Assembly (NCBI GenBank): GCA_910586555.1
Contig: CAJUJY010000019.1
Coordinates: 1 to 53,070 of the forward strand
Direction of reading: 5' to 3'
Origin: an uncultured Lachnospiraceae bacterium
GTDB taxonomy: Bacteria > Bacillota > Clostridia > Lachnospirales > Lachnospiraceae
DNA length: 53,070 bases
Positions within the stretch are counted from its first letter, which is position 1, and every line of letters begins with the position of its first letter. The translations under genes and the position numbers were made by a program. Shown here in pieces: positions 7,570 through 17,815 of the stretch. Under the pieces are notes generated by a model that worked only from the letters and a program-made list of their open reading frames with translations, had not been told where the DNA came from and made no database searches.

Positions 7570-9693
7570 TTATACTAGTGCATTTACTTCAAGAATTAAA
7601 GCAATTTCGCCATCTCCAAGGATTGTAGCACCGCCTATCATTTTACTACAGTTAATATAGCTGCCAATCGATTTAATAACAATTTCCTGCTGCCCGATAA
7701 GGTTATCAACAACAAGCCCTGCAAGCTTATTACCCTTCTTGACAATTACAACTGTAAGGCTTTCTACCTCGTTGCTGCTTGCTTCAATATCAAGTATCTG
7801 GTCAAGGCGTATAAGAGGAATAACTGTTCCTCTTAAATTAATTACTTCTTTAGTCTGTACTGATTTAATATCAGATACAAGAACATCTTCTATCGTTTCA
7901 ATGCTCCCTAATGGTATAGCATACTTTTCAGTGCCAAGTTCAACCATAAGTGCCTGTATAATTGCAAGTGTAAGCGGAAGCCTTATTATAAAGCTGCTGC
8001 CCTCACCCATAACAGATTTACATTCAATATTGCCGCCAAGCCCTTCAATTTTGGTTTTAACAACATCAAGGCCTACACCCCTGCCTGATACATCTGTAAT
8101 CTTTTCTGCTGTAGAGAAACTAGGCCTGAACAAAAGGTCTATAATTTCTTTATCAGACATATTTTCTGCCTGTTCTGCTGTAATAGTGCCTTTTTCAATA
8201 GCCTTGTTCCTTACTTTCTCAACATTAATGCCTGCACCATCATCACGTACTTCTATATTAACATTATTGCCGTCCTGGTATGCATCAAGGTAAATATTAC
8301 CTATTTCTTCTTTGCCAAGTGCAATACGTTCTTCATTGTCTTCAAGCCCATGGTCAGCAGAATTTCTTAACAAGTGCTGGAGCGGATCGCCAATTTCATC
8401 AATAACTGTACGGTCAAGTTCTGTTTCTTCACCAGTCATATGGAGTTCCATTTTCTTGTTAAGCTTTTTGCTTAAGTCCCTTATCATACGCGGGAAGCGG
8501 TTTACTACATTCTCGATAGGCACCATCCTTACCTTCATAACAGATTCATGCAGGTTTGTGGTTACACTTTCAAGATACTCTATCTGTTCATTAAATGCAG
8601 CATCACTCTTTGTATCTTCTTCTGTGGAATTTATTGACACAAGGCCGTTTTTAGCTATAATAAGCTCACTTACAAGGTTCATAAGCACATCGAGCTTTTC
8701 AATATCTACACGGACGGTACGGCCAACCGCAGGTTTAGCTGTTGTTTTCTTAGCTGCGGCAGGCTGTGCGGTTCCTGCTGGTTTTGTAGCTGTTTTAGCT
8801 GCGGCAGGCTGTGCAGCAGCTTTTGGTTTCTCTGGTTCTTTTGGCTCTTCCTTTACAGGTTCTGGTTCTGGCTTTGCCACAGCCCCTGGTGCATCATCAA
8901 GTATAACTTCAAACGGCCCTACTACTGCTTCTTTTACTTCTGAAACATTTTCAACTGCCGCTTTAACTTTCTCAAGGCTTTCCTTTGTAAAGTATACAAG
9001 GCTGAAATCCATATCAAACTTTTCGTCCTCAATATCCTGTACATCAGGCACAGCCTTTATAACTTCACCAAGTTCCTCTAATGCTTTAAATACAAGAAAT
9101 GCCCTTGCTGCTTTAAGGATACATGTTTCCTGTAAATAAACTGTCAGGCCGAAAATATTCTGGTTCTGTGCTTTAGCCTTCTCAAATGTATTCTTCTCAA
9201 AATCTGTAATATGTATGCTTCCATATTTCGCACCGCCCTTTGGTACACTGCCTCCCTGTGGCGCTGCCTGTTCTGCTGGTTTTGCTGCTTCTTCACTGCT
9301 TTTCCCGGTTGCTGCATCTGCTATGCTGTTAAGTGTATTTATAATCTCTTCATTATCCTCTGTACCCTCATCGGCGGTTTCAAGTATATTGGCAAGATAG
9401 CTTTCAAGGGCATCAAGCCCACGGAAAAGCACATCTACCAGTTCTGATTTAACGGTCATATTGCCGCTTCTTACTTCCTGGAACACATTTTCCATATCAT
9501 GTGTCAGGCGCTGCATGCGCTTGTAACCCATTGTTCCTGCCATACCCTTTAATGAGTGTGCAGCACGGAAAATCTCGTTAATCGTGTCCATATTCTCAGG
9601 TTCCTGCTCTAATATCATAAGCTGGTCACTAAGAGTCTGTAAATGTTCCTTTGTTTCATCAATAAAAATCTCCAGGTACTGGCTTACGTCCAT
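7570..9693 (-). CDS. cheA: Chemotaxis histidine kinase CheA
   Basis: 707 aa with all five domains. P1 has the phosphorylated H46 in RAAHSLKGMAG. A P2 response-regulator-docking domain spans about 160-270, followed by a Pro/Ala/Lys-rich linker repeating AAAKTATKPA-type blocks (about 280-330). P3 dimerises, P4 has the N box RNSADHGLED, G1 DDGAGI and G2 GRGVGLDVV, and P5 at the C-terminus is CheW-like. It phosphorylates CheY and CheB in response to receptor state at the cell pole. Its ATG directly abuts the cheB stop, so translation is coupled. The P2 domain implies a CheY partner, although no cheY gene is in the window. Confidence 0.96.
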   Translation of the reverse strand: MDVSQYLEIFIDETKEHLQTLSDQLMILEQEPENMDTINEIFRAAHSLKGMAGTMGYKRMQRLTHDMENVFQEVRSGNMTVKSELVDVLFRGLDALESYLANILETADEGTEDNEEIINTLNSIADAATGKSSEEAAKPAEQAAPQGGSVPKGGAKYGSIHITDFEKNTFEKAKAQNQNIFGLTVYLQETCILKAARAFLVFKALEELGEVIKAVPDVQDIEDEKFDMDFSLVYFTKESLEKVKAAVENVSEVKEAVVGPFEVILDDAPGAVAKPEPEPVKEEPKEPEKPKAAAQPAAAKTATKPAGTAQPAAAKKTTAKPAVGRTVRVDIEKLDVLMNLVSELIIAKNGLVSINSTEEDTKSDAAFNEQIEYLESVTTNLHESVMKVRMVPIENVVNRFPRMIRDLSKKLNKKMELHMTGEETELDRTVIDEIGDPLQHLLRNSADHGLEDNEERIALGKEEIGNIYLDAYQDGNNVNIEVRDDGAGINVEKVRNKAIEKGTITAEQAENMSDKEIIDLLFRPSFSTAEKITDVSGRGVGLDVVKTKIEGLGGNIECKSVMGEGSSFIIRLPLTLAIIQALMVELGTEKYAIPLGSIETIEDVLVSDIKSVQTKEVINLRGTVIPLIRLDQILDIEASSNEVESLTVVIVKKGNKLAGLVVDNLIGQQEIVIKSIGSYINCSKMIGGATILGDGEIALILEVNALV

Positions 9694-10869
9694 TTATAAC
9701 ACCCCCACGTGTTTTGTAATAGCATCTGCAATGCCCTTTAAAGTAACTACTTCGTCTACTGCGCCAGTGTCAGCAAGTGCTTTTGGCATTCCATACACTG
9801 TGCAGCTTTCTGCATCCTGCCCGATAACATAGACTTTATTAGTCTTTTCAAGCTGGAGTATCCCCTGGGTGCCGTCTGCACCCATGCCTGTCATTACAAC
9901 ACAGGTTATTTCATCAAATGAAGTTTCCATTAAAGACTCATACATTATATCAGCACATGGTTTAAGCCCGTTCCTTGCTGCTTCTTTCCTGACAGTTACA
10001 ATATGTTCCTTGCGGTTTTTCTCTGTAAGGCGCATCTGTGAACCGCCTTTTGCAATATAAACAGTCCCCTTCTTTAAGACATCGCCGTCTGCTGCTTCTT
10101 TAACATTGATTTTGCTAAGTTCATCAAGCCTTTTGCTAAGGGATGATGTAAAACCTTCTGGCATATGCTGTACAATAAGTACTGGTGCATCAAGGTTTGC
10201 CGGGAGGAAAGGTACTACATACTGCAATGCTTTAGGGCCGCCTGTAGAACATGCCAGTGCTACAAGTTTCTTTGCATTCCTGCCCGCTGGTACCTTGGAG
10301 TGGTTAGTCCTGTCAGAAACACCGCCAGGCCCTACACGCATGCTGTTGTCAGCAGGTTTCTTTGCTGGTGTGCCAGTTCCAAAGCTTCCTGTATTTGTAA
10401 GACTTCCAGGCCTTGTAACAGAAGTCCGCAGTCTTTTTTTAACATCTTCATTGGAAGTTTCAGAAGTGCGCAGGCCGATTGCAGCATATAACATTTCAAC
10501 AAGCCTCTGTCCAAATGAAGGACCTTTTGCTTCTGAAAGGCTGTCAGGTTTTGTTATAAAGTCAAATGCACCTAATTCAAGCGCCTGTATAGTTTCTTTT
10601 GCGCCTTCCCTTGCGATTGTGCTTACTATTACAACTCTTTCCTTACGCCCTTTCCTGTTAAGTTCCCTTAGAAACTCAATACCATTCATCTTAGGCATGT
10701 TAATATCTAAAACTATGGCATCAAACTTATCACCAGCTTCTAATATCCTTAAAGCATCTTCACCATTAACTGCATATTTGTCATTATGTAATTCTTCATC
10801 TGCATTTATTATATCAGACATAGTTCTTCTCATAAGTGCAGAATCATCAACAATCAAAATATTTTTCAT
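9694..10869 (-). CDS. cheB: Receptor methylesterase/deamidase CheB
   Basis: 391 aa. The receiver domain has D55 in VLDINMPKMNG, phosphorylated by CheA. A linker of about 60 residues rich in S, T, G and P is longer than usual. The methylesterase domain carries the S208 (ACSTGGP), H235 (VQHMPEGF) and D332 (GMGADG) triad. It removes methyl groups from receptors for adaptation. Its methyltransferase partner CheR is not in this window. GGGAGG lies six bases before the ATG. Confidence 0.95.
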   Translation of the reverse strand: MKNILIVDDSALMRRTMSDIINADEELHNDKYAVNGEDALRILEAGDKFDAIVLDINMPKMNGIEFLRELNRKGRKERVVIVSTIAREGAKETIQALELGAFDFITKPDSLSEAKGPSFGQRLVEMLYAAIGLRTSETSNEDVKKRLRTSVTRPGSLTNTGSFGTGTPAKKPADNSMRVGPGGVSDRTNHSKVPAGRNAKKLVALACSTGGPKALQYVVPFLPANLDAPVLIVQHMPEGFTSSLSKRLDELSKINVKEAADGDVLKKGTVYIAKGGSQMRLTEKNRKEHIVTVRKEAARNGLKPCADIMYESLMETSFDEITCVVMTGMGADGTQGILQLEKTNKVYVIGQDAESCTVYGMPKALADTGAVDEVVTLKGIADAITKHVGVL

Positions 10870-10893
10870 TATATACCTCCCGGTCTGTGTTTT

Positions 10894-11616
10894 TTAAATT
10901 TTCTGTCTTTCAAGCCAGAAACCAAAATGTATAATCTGTTCACGTTGTTGTTCTGTTATTCCAATATATTTAAGCCTTATGTCAAAAATATGTTTTACAT
11001 TAACAAGTTCCCCTGAATATACTACCTCGCATATTACAGGAAAAGCTTTTTTATTATTATACCCGCCAAAATTTAAAATACAAAACAGATACTCCCCTTT
11101 CTTAAATAACTGTTTAGAAGTAAACCTTATTCCTCCGCCGCTTATATCAGATAATACTTCCTGTTTAAAACCATGCAGGTTTGCAAGGCTTTTTTTAACT
11201 TCTTCCCACTCTTTATTAATAATATCATATACCTGTTCTTTCTGCAAAACAGAATATGCAAAAAATGAATGGCATGGATATCTCTGGTAACGCCTTCTTT
11301 GTACTTTCTGTGCTGGCGAAACTATCCTTATTGTATAGTAACAGTTCCCATCCTCACTGTTTGCTGAAATATAATAGGCATTGCACCTGTAAACTTTATT
11401 TAAATTATAAATATCAATAATATAACATTCATGTTTCTTAAGTCCTGTATCTTCATCAGCACTGCCAGTACCTGTAACAATAATTTCTGAATCGGACAAT
11501 ATCCTGTAAAGCTGGCAGCAGCATACTTTATTCTTTTCCATGCTGTCAATTTCTGGCTGGAAAAGACATTTATAAAATATTACTTTGCTTTCGTTACTTA
11601 AAAGTTCTTCCAGCAT
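10894..11616 (-). CDS. YcgR/PilZ c-di-GMP flagellar brake protein
   Basis: 240 aa. The N-terminal half is a YcgR-type beta domain; the C-terminal half is a PilZ domain with the arginine motif RRRYQRYP and the DISGGGIRF motif that together bind cyclic di-GMP. Proteins of this type (YcgR in enterics, DgrA/MotI in Bacillus) act on the motor or stator to slow rotation when c-di-GMP is high. The ATG at 11616 has GAGG five bases upstream; the open frame begins at a TTG nine codons earlier with no clear ribosome site. It lies between flhG and cheB, so the brake is made with the motor it acts on. Confidence 0.85.
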   Translation of the reverse strand: MLEELLSNESKVIFYKCLFQPEIDSMEKNKVCCCQLYRILSDSEIIVTGTGSADEDTGLKKHECYIIDIYNLNKVYRCNAYYISANSEDGNCYYTIRIVSPAQKVQRRRYQRYPCHSFFAYSVLQKEQVYDIINKEWEEVKKSLANLHGFKQEVLSDISGGGIRFTSKQLFKKGEYLFCILNFGGYNNKKAFPVICEVVYSGELVNVKHIFDIRLKYIGITEQQREQIIHFGFWLERQKI

Positions 11617-11644
11617 ATAAACCTCATTTCTGTGCCAGGACAAA

Positions 11645-12529
11645 CTATCTTTTATGGTTTCTAAGTATTTTTGTGAATATGCCTGATAACCCGCCTCCTG
11701 TAGAATTACTTATACGCCTTCCACTCCTGTTTTCAAGTATGGCAGCAAGCTCCTGTATTGCCCTTGAAGAAGGTGCATTAGGAAAAGCCAGCGAAACTGG
11801 CCTTTGTTTCATAACTGCTTTCTGCAAAAAGCTGTCATAAGGCACAGCCCCCATATAATCCATTTCCATGCCTAAAAACTTCCCAACCACAGAGTCCAGT
11901 TTATCAAAAAGTTCCCTTCCTTCTTCACTGCTTTGTGTCCTGTTGCCAAGCAGGCGTATCTTTAGGGAATCTTTATTATAACCTTCCTGGGTTTTAAGTG
12001 TTTTTAATAATACATAAGCATCAGTAATTGATGCTGGTTCAGGGGTTGCTACAAGCAGTATTTCAGCACTGGATAAAATCATTTCCATAACATTGTCTGA
12101 AATCCCTGCACCTGTATCAATAATTATAATATCTGCTATGCTGTCAAGCTGGTACATTACATTTACCAAAATCCTTAACTGGTCACCATTAAGGTTTGCC
12201 AGTTCATGTATTCCTGAACCGCCTGATACAAACCCTATATTGCCAGGGCCTTTTGTAATAATTTCACTTACGTTCCTGCCCCTGAATATAACATCTGACA
12301 AGTTATAATGCGGCCTTATGCCAAGCATAACTTCTATATTGGCAAGGCCAAAATCTGCATCAAGTATAACTACCTTCTTCCTAAGCCTGCTAAACTGTAT
12401 TGCCAGGTTTAAAGATATATTTGACTTGCCTACCCCGCCCTTACCGCTTGTAACAGTAATAACCCTTGCAAGGTGCTCCTGCCTGTTTTGCTTTTTAACT
12501 AAATTCCTTAACTGCTCTGCCTGGTCCAT
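11645..12529 (-). CDS. flhG: Flagellar number regulator FlhG (YlxH, MinD-like ATPase)
   Basis: 294 aa. The deviant Walker A is in TSGKGGVGKSNIS (about 27-39), then DADFGLANIEVMLG and the DTGAGIS switch region, all of the ParA/MinD family. FlhG sets flagellar number and placement by stimulating the FlhF GTPase and by contacting FliM/FliY. The N-terminus has the short basic DQAEQLRNLVKKQ activator helix that stimulates FlhF. The start overlaps the flhF stop (TGATG), with GGAGG upstream, so the two partners are translationally coupled. Confidence 0.93.
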   Translation of the reverse strand: MDQAEQLRNLVKKQNRQEHLARVITVTSGKGGVGKSNISLNLAIQFSRLRKKVVILDADFGLANIEVMLGIRPHYNLSDVIFRGRNVSEIITKGPGNIGFVSGGSGIHELANLNGDQLRILVNVMYQLDSIADIIIIDTGAGISDNVMEMILSSAEILLVATPEPASITDAYVLLKTLKTQEGYNKDSLKIRLLGNRTQSSEEGRELFDKLDSVVGKFLGMEMDYMGAVPYDSFLQKAVMKQRPVSLAFPNAPSSRAIQELAAILENRSGRRISNSTGGGLSGIFTKILRNHKR

Positions 12530-13797
12530 CAGCCATTTCCTCCAAGAAGCTGTTTTGCAATTTTCTGGGCATCAATTTTACTTATATCATTAGGAACATT
12601 CTGTCCTTCTGTAATATATGAAAGAGGCGCTCCTGTCAATATATGGATATTAAATATATTTCCTATCTTATCTGTTTCATCAAGTTTCGTAAAGATTAAA
12701 TTATACTTGCATATCTCTGAATATATGCCAGTTATCTTTACAAGATCCTGGTACTTAGTTGTTGCACTTAATACAAGGAATATTTCCCTTTCATTCTCAG
12801 GAATGGTTTTTAACAGGCGTACAAGGTCTTCCTTCTGTTCTTCATTATTATGTGAACGTCCGGCAGTATCCACCAGTACAAGGTCATACCCCCGCTGCTC
12901 CTCTTTAAGTTTCTCCATCTCCTCTGCTGCATATACAACATTAAGCGGTATGCCAAGAATATTGGCATAAATCTTAAGCTGTTCAACTGCGGCAATCCTG
13001 TATGTGTCTGAAGTAACAAGTGCAACACTGGATTTATTAGCAAGCTTCATCATTGAAGCAATTTTTGCAATCGTAGTTGTTTTGCCGACACCTGTAGGCC
13101 CTATAAAAAATATATACTTTGTATGCTTTGTCTTAAGGTCAATAAGGTGTGGCTGGCCTATTTTTAATACAATCTTCTGGTATACACCTGCAAGTATATT
13201 GTCAAGTGTTGTATTATGCCCAAGTGTTCCCTCTATTTCTTCTATAATCTGGTTTACATAAGATTCTTCAACCTCATTCTGCATAAGCTGTTTACGTATC
13301 AGGTCAAGATAGGCCTGGTTTTTATCAACCACCCTTTCTTTTTCATCTTTTTCCTCTTCCCTGCTTAATGTCATCTGTTTTTCAATTAAATCCTGCAATG
13401 TATTAAGCTTCTGTTCAATATCACTGCTGTTTTCTTCTTTATCTGCACTATCTTCCGGACTGTCTTCAAGAATCTGGCTGCTTTTTAAAAGCCTTTCCCG
13501 TTCTGCTTCTTTCTGGGCTGCCTTAGAATCAGGGGCTGGCGCAAACTGTTTTTCATTAAGCGCCTGTTGAAGCTTGCTAAAATCGGGTACTTCTTCTTTT
13601 TTTGCAGGTGCTTTATCTTCCTTCTGGATATCATCAATAGCAGCCGTTACTTCAAATGATGGCTTCCTGAAAAGTTTCAATATGCCATGTGGTGTTATTT
13701 CTTTAGTATTCATAATTGAAACACTTTCACCAAGATCTGCTTTTGCAAGCGATATGGCCTCTTCTTCTGTTTTTCCAATATATTTTTTAATAATCAC
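12529..13797 (-). CDS. flhF: Flagellar SRP-like GTPase FlhF
   Basis: 422 aa. An N-terminal basic B domain is followed by an acidic linker rich in E, K and D (about 60-160), then the SRP-type NG domain with G1 GPTGVGKT (233-240), DTAGRSHNNEEQ, and TKLDETDKIGN for guanine recognition. FlhF recruits the first flagellar parts to the membrane site. It starts with GTG that shares its G with the flhA stop TAG, so it is coupled to flhA. The order flhA-flhF-flhG is the standard one. Confidence 0.94.
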   Translation of the reverse strand: MIIKKYIGKTEEEAISLAKADLGESVSIMNTKEITPHGILKLFRKPSFEVTAAIDDIQKEDKAPAKKEEVPDFSKLQQALNEKQFAPAPDSKAAQKEAERERLLKSSQILEDSPEDSADKEENSSDIEQKLNTLQDLIEKQMTLSREEEKDEKERVVDKNQAYLDLIRKQLMQNEVEESYVNQIIEEIEGTLGHNTTLDNILAGVYQKIVLKIGQPHLIDLKTKHTKYIFFIGPTGVGKTTTIAKIASMMKLANKSSVALVTSDTYRIAAVEQLKIYANILGIPLNVVYAAEEMEKLKEEQRGYDLVLVDTAGRSHNNEEQKEDLVRLLKTIPENEREIFLVLSATTKYQDLVKITGIYSEICKYNLIFTKLDETDKIGNIFNIHILTGAPLSYITEGQNVPNDISKIDAQKIAKQLLGGNG

Positions 13798-15830
13798 TAT
13801 ACTGTCACCATCCCTATAGATTGTAATTCAACATCAGGTGCTATCTCATTATATGATATAACAACCAGATCCCTGAACTGCTCAGATGTAATCTTTTTAA
13901 AATACATACGTACAATAGGTGAAGTTACTATAATAGGGTTTTTGCCCAGTTCCTCCATTTTATCCACCTCATCCCTGACTGAATTTAATATATCCTGCAT
14001 TTTCTCAGGTGCAAGGTTTATATATGCACCCTGTTCTGTCTGTTTAACAGAACCCATAATTTCCTGTTCTATCTTAGGATCAAGTGTAACAACACTTGTC
14101 ATTTCATTAGAAGGGAAATATTTATTTGAAATAGCACGTTTTAAACTCTGGCGTACATATTCAGTAAGCACATCAGTATCCCTTGTAGTAGTTGCATTAT
14201 CTGCAAGGGTTTCAAATATTGTAACAAGATCCCTTATTGAAATCCCCTCTTTTAAAAGGTTCTGCAAAACTTTCTGTATCTCACCGACACCAAGCAGTTT
14301 AGGCACAAGTTCTGATACAAGTGTTGTATTGGCTTCCTGTACATTATTAATAAGGTTCTGTACATCCTGCCTTGTAAGCAGTGTGTCAATATTGTTCCTT
14401 ACTACCTCTGTAAGATGTGTTGCAATAATTGATGGCGGGTCAACAACTGTATATCCAAGTGATTCTGCACGCTCCCTCTGTGACTCTGTAATCCATATTG
14501 CTGGAAGGTGGAAAGATGGTTCAAATGTAGGGATACCCGTAATTTCTTCTTCAACATACCCTGGGTTCATAGCCATATAGTGGTCAAATAAGATTTCCCC
14601 TTCACTTACTGGCACACCTTTTATTTTAATAAGGTACTGGTTAGGGTTAAGCTGTATATTATCCCTTAAACGTATCATAGGTACAACACAGCCAAGTTCA
14701 AGGGCAATCTGCCTTCTTATCATAACCACCCTGTCTAAAAGGTCACCACCCTGGTTTACATCTGCAAGTGGTATAATCCCATATCCAAATTCCAGTTCTA
14801 TAGGGTCAACCTGTAAAAGTGACACAACATTTTCCGGACGCCTTATCTCTTCAGCAGACTCCTCTTCTTCACCAACTTCTTCTTCAATAGATGCTTCTTC
14901 GATTGATGCTTCAATAGCCCTTCCTGCAATTATAAATAATATTGCATATATAAGGCATAAAACTGTTGACAGCGGTGTAACAATACCAAGAAATGCCATG
15001 CTGCCGCCAACTATGTACAATACCTTTGGAATTGAGAAAAGCTGTTTTAAAAGCACATTCCCAAGGTCTGCTTCTTTAGATACTTTAGTGACAAGTATAC
15101 CAGTTGAAAGTGATATAAGAAGTGAAGGTATCTGGCTTACAAGCCCGTCACCTATAGTAAGTATTGTATATTTGGAAAGGGCATCTGTAATTTCAAGCCC
15201 CTGCATTACAACGCCAAGTACAAGGCCTCCCACAAAGTTTACAACAGTAATAATAAGGCCTGCCATTGCATCTCCCTTAACATACTTTGTAGCACCGTCC
15301 ATTGCACCAAAGAACGAGGATTCATCTTGTATTTTCTGGCGTCTTTCTTTTGCCTGTTCATCATTAATAGCGCCTGTATTCAAATCAGCATCTATAGCCA
15401 TCTGTTTACCTGGCATTGCATCAAGTGTAAACCTGGCTGTAACTTCAGATACACGTTCTGAACCTTTATTTATAACAACAAACTGGATAATTACCAGTAT
15501 CATAAATACAATTACACCTACAACAAGGTTGCCACCGCCTACAAACTGGCCGAAAGTTTCTACAACATTGCCGGCATAGCCTGTAAGCAGGATATTTCTT
15601 GTAGATCCCACATTAAGGGACATCCTGAACAATGTTGTCATAAGCAGCAGTGTAGGGAATGATGACATACTAAGTGCTTCCTTAGAAAAAAGTGCATTAA
15701 AAAGTACAATCATTGCTACACTTATATTAAACAGTATTAGTATATCAAGTAATAAAGTTGGAATTGGCACAATAAGGAATATAACTGGTACCAATATGTA
15801 TAATCCAAGAAGTAAATCCTGCCTTTTCAT
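13797..15830 (-). CDS. flhA: Flagellar export gate protein FlhA
   Basis: 677 aa. About eight membrane segments (residues 5-310) enclose the conserved loop RFTLDAMPGKQMAIDADLN; a cytoplasmic domain (about 345-677) docks chaperone-substrate complexes. FlhA is the proton-driven export engine and the major part of the export gate. An acidic linker, EEASIEEEVGEEEESAEE, joins the two halves. Between flhB and flhA the minus strand has AAAGG then ATG-GTT-TTC-TGA, a three-codon frame whose stop overlaps the flhA ATG. Confidence 0.96.
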   Translation of the reverse strand: MKRQDLLLGLYILVPVIFLIVPIPTLLLDILILFNISVAMIVLFNALFSKEALSMSSFPTLLLMTTLFRMSLNVGSTRNILLTGYAGNVVETFGQFVGGGNLVVGVIVFMILVIIQFVVINKGSERVSEVTARFTLDAMPGKQMAIDADLNTGAINDEQAKERRQKIQDESSFFGAMDGATKYVKGDAMAGLIITVVNFVGGLVLGVVMQGLEITDALSKYTILTIGDGLVSQIPSLLISLSTGILVTKVSKEADLGNVLLKQLFSIPKVLYIVGGSMAFLGIVTPLSTVLCLIYAILFIIAGRAIEASIEEASIEEEVGEEEESAEEIRRPENVVSLLQVDPIELEFGYGIIPLADVNQGGDLLDRVVMIRRQIALELGCVVPMIRLRDNIQLNPNQYLIKIKGVPVSEGEILFDHYMAMNPGYVEEEITGIPTFEPSFHLPAIWITESQRERAESLGYTVVDPPSIIATHLTEVVRNNIDTLLTRQDVQNLINNVQEANTTLVSELVPKLLGVGEIQKVLQNLLKEGISIRDLVTIFETLADNATTTRDTDVLTEYVRQSLKRAISNKYFPSNEMTSVVTLDPKIEQEIMGSVKQTEQGAYINLAPEKMQDILNSVRDEVDKMEELGKNPIIVTSPIVRMYFKKITSEQFRDLVVISYNEIAPDVELQSIGMVTV

Positions 15831-15846
15831 CAGAAAACCATACCTT

Positions 15847-16953
15847 TCATAATTTACCTTTTATATTATAAACATAAGCAAGAATTTCTGCAACCATCTG
15901 GTATAGTTCAGGGGGTATCTGTGCCCCTATATCTACATTATGGTAAAGCATCCTTGCTAATGGTTTGTTCTCTACTATTTCTATATCATTATCCTTTGCA
16001 ACATCTTTTATCTTTGCTGCAAGAAAATCTGCACCTTTTGCAACAACTACTGGTGCTTCATATTTTGTCTTGTCATAAAGTATTGCAACAGCAAGATGTG
16101 TAGGGTTTGTAATTACAACATCAGCTTGTGGCAGGGCATTCATCATACGCCTTTGTGAAGCCTGCTGCATACGTGCCCTTTGCTGGCTTTTAATCTTAGG
16201 ATCACCTTCTGCATTCTTAAACTCATCTTTAACTTCCTGCTTTGTCATCTTCATGTCTTCATGGAACTTCCACTTGCGGTAACGCCAGTCTGCTACAGCA
16301 ATTATAAAGAAAATTATGCTTATCCTGATTCCAATATCTATAACTGTATTGCCTATAAGCTCTATTGCCTGGAAAAGCGTATAAGAATACATATTAAGCA
16401 CCATTGCCCATTTATCTTTTAAGAAATCATATACTATATATGTAAGCACACCTATTTTAACAAGTGAAACCAGCAGGTCTACAATTTTATCCTTGGAAAA
16501 AAGACGTTTCATGCCACTTATAGGATTAAATTTATTAAAATTTGGCTTCATTGGTTCAAATGAAACCTGCCATTTTACCTGTACAAGTTCAGATACAAAG
16601 ACTGTTATAAATGAAAATACCAGGAATGGAATTAATGTAACAATTATAATCTGGAATACACTGCCCATAAGTGAACATGCAAGCTGTAGTGTAAATTCAT
16701 TATCTGTGTATTTTGTAATGCCTGAATACAGGTAATTATATCCCATAAGGAAGCGTTCACCTACAAAACCAACAAATATTTTTATTACTATAAAAAATAT
16801 TAACAGCGATGAAGCTGTAGTAATCTCTTTACTTTTAGCTGCCTGTCCTTTTTTACGGGCATCTGAAAGCTTTTTGGCGGTAGGTTCTTCTGTTTTTTCA
16901 CCGCCATCACCATCTTTGGCAAAAAGCTGTAAATCATATCTGAATGAATACAT
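15847..16953 (-). CDS. flhB: Flagellar export switch protein FlhB
   Basis: 368 aa from ATG 16953, with AGGTGGG upstream; an open extension of eleven codons to 16986 lacks a ribosome site. It has the EKTEEPTAKKLSDARKKGQ N-terminus, four membrane segments, and the self-cleaving NPTH site (283-286) that switches export from hook to filament substrates. It interacts with FliK, whose C-terminal domain triggers the switch; fliK is in the same operon. Confidence 0.95.
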   Translation of the reverse strand: MYSFRYDLQLFAKDGDGGEKTEEPTAKKLSDARKKGQAAKSKEITTASSLLIFFIVIKIFVGFVGERFLMGYNYLYSGITKYTDNEFTLQLACSLMGSVFQIIIVTLIPFLVFSFITVFVSELVQVKWQVSFEPMKPNFNKFNPISGMKRLFSKDKIVDLLVSLVKIGVLTYIVYDFLKDKWAMVLNMYSYTLFQAIELIGNTVIDIGIRISIIFFIIAVADWRYRKWKFHEDMKMTKQEVKDEFKNAEGDPKIKSQQRARMQQASQRRMMNALPQADVVITNPTHLAVAILYDKTKYEAPVVVAKGADFLAAKIKDVAKDNDIEIVENKPLARMLYHNVDIGAQIPPELYQMVAEILAYVYNIKGKL

Positions 16954-17025
16954 AAAATCCCACCTTTTATTTACCCTATATATCATAACCTATTTATTAA
17001 GAAATATCAATAGCCGCCACCCGCA

Positions 17026-17802
17026 CTATGGTTCAAGTGCTTTAATAAACATTCCTGTAAGTTCTTTCATTTCCTGGAAAATAAAATCCACAACACCAGG
17101 CAGCATTCCCATTACCATAAAAAGTATAAACAACCCCACAAAAAGTTTAAGCTGCATACCTATTACAAACATGTTCATCTGGGGCGCAACTTTAGCAAGC
17201 ACACCAAGTATTACATTTATTATAAAAATACATGTAAATATTGGAAGTGCTACCCTTATTGCTATAACAAAGTAATCTGAAACATATTTTGTTATAACCT
17301 GCAAAAGCCCTGCATCTATATTTGCCCCGCCTATTGGTATAAGCTTATAGGACTCATTTATTGCATCAATTATAAAATAGTGCATGTCTGACACAAGGAA
17401 AAGCAGCATAAAAAGATGTGAAAGAAAATTCGCTGTAATTGTTGACTGTATATTTGAAACTGGATCAAACTCCATAGCCATTGAAAGACCTAATTCCATA
17501 TCTATAAAATGTCCTGAATAATTAAGTATATAAAGACAGAAACCAGATCCAATCCCTATTACAAGCCCTGTAATAGCTTCTTTCATAACAAGTGCACTGT
17601 ACCCGAAAAGTCCTTCATAGTCTGCATTAGTATAGTCCGTTGTGTTAATAATAATAATTGACAAAAAAAGTGCAACTGCTGCTTTTACTTTTAAGGGAAC
17701 TGAATTATTGCCAAAAAACGGGGTAACTGAAACTATTGAAGCAACCCTTACAAATACAAGTACCGCAAATTCAAGGTATTCTATTGTAAAGTTTAATTCC
17801 AC
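17026..17802 (-). CDS. fliR: Flagellar export gate protein FliR
   Basis: 258 aa, about six membrane segments, with the family stretch VFVRVASIVSVTPFFG and the GSGFCLYILNYSGHFIDMELG region. It is part of the FliPQR helical gate through which subunits pass. The start is a GTG with GGGGG five bases upstream. The gene lies 13 bases after fliQ. Confidence 0.93.
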   Translation of the reverse strand: MELNFTIEYLEFAVLVFVRVASIVSVTPFFGNNSVPLKVKAAVALFLSIIIINTTDYTNADYEGLFGYSALVMKEAITGLVIGIGSGFCLYILNYSGHFIDMELGLSMAMEFDPVSNIQSTITANFLSHLFMLLFLVSDMHYFIIDAINESYKLIPIGGANIDAGLLQVITKYVSDYFVIAIRVALPIFTCIFIINVILGVLAKVAPQMNMFVIGMQLKLFVGLFILFMVMGMLPGVVDFIFQEMKELTGMFIKALEP

Positions 17803-17815
17803 CTAAACCCCCGCC

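Noticed and set aside
11617..11643. TTG start for the PilZ gene
   Set aside because: No ribosome site precedes the TTG, whereas the ATG at 11616 has GAGG at five bases.
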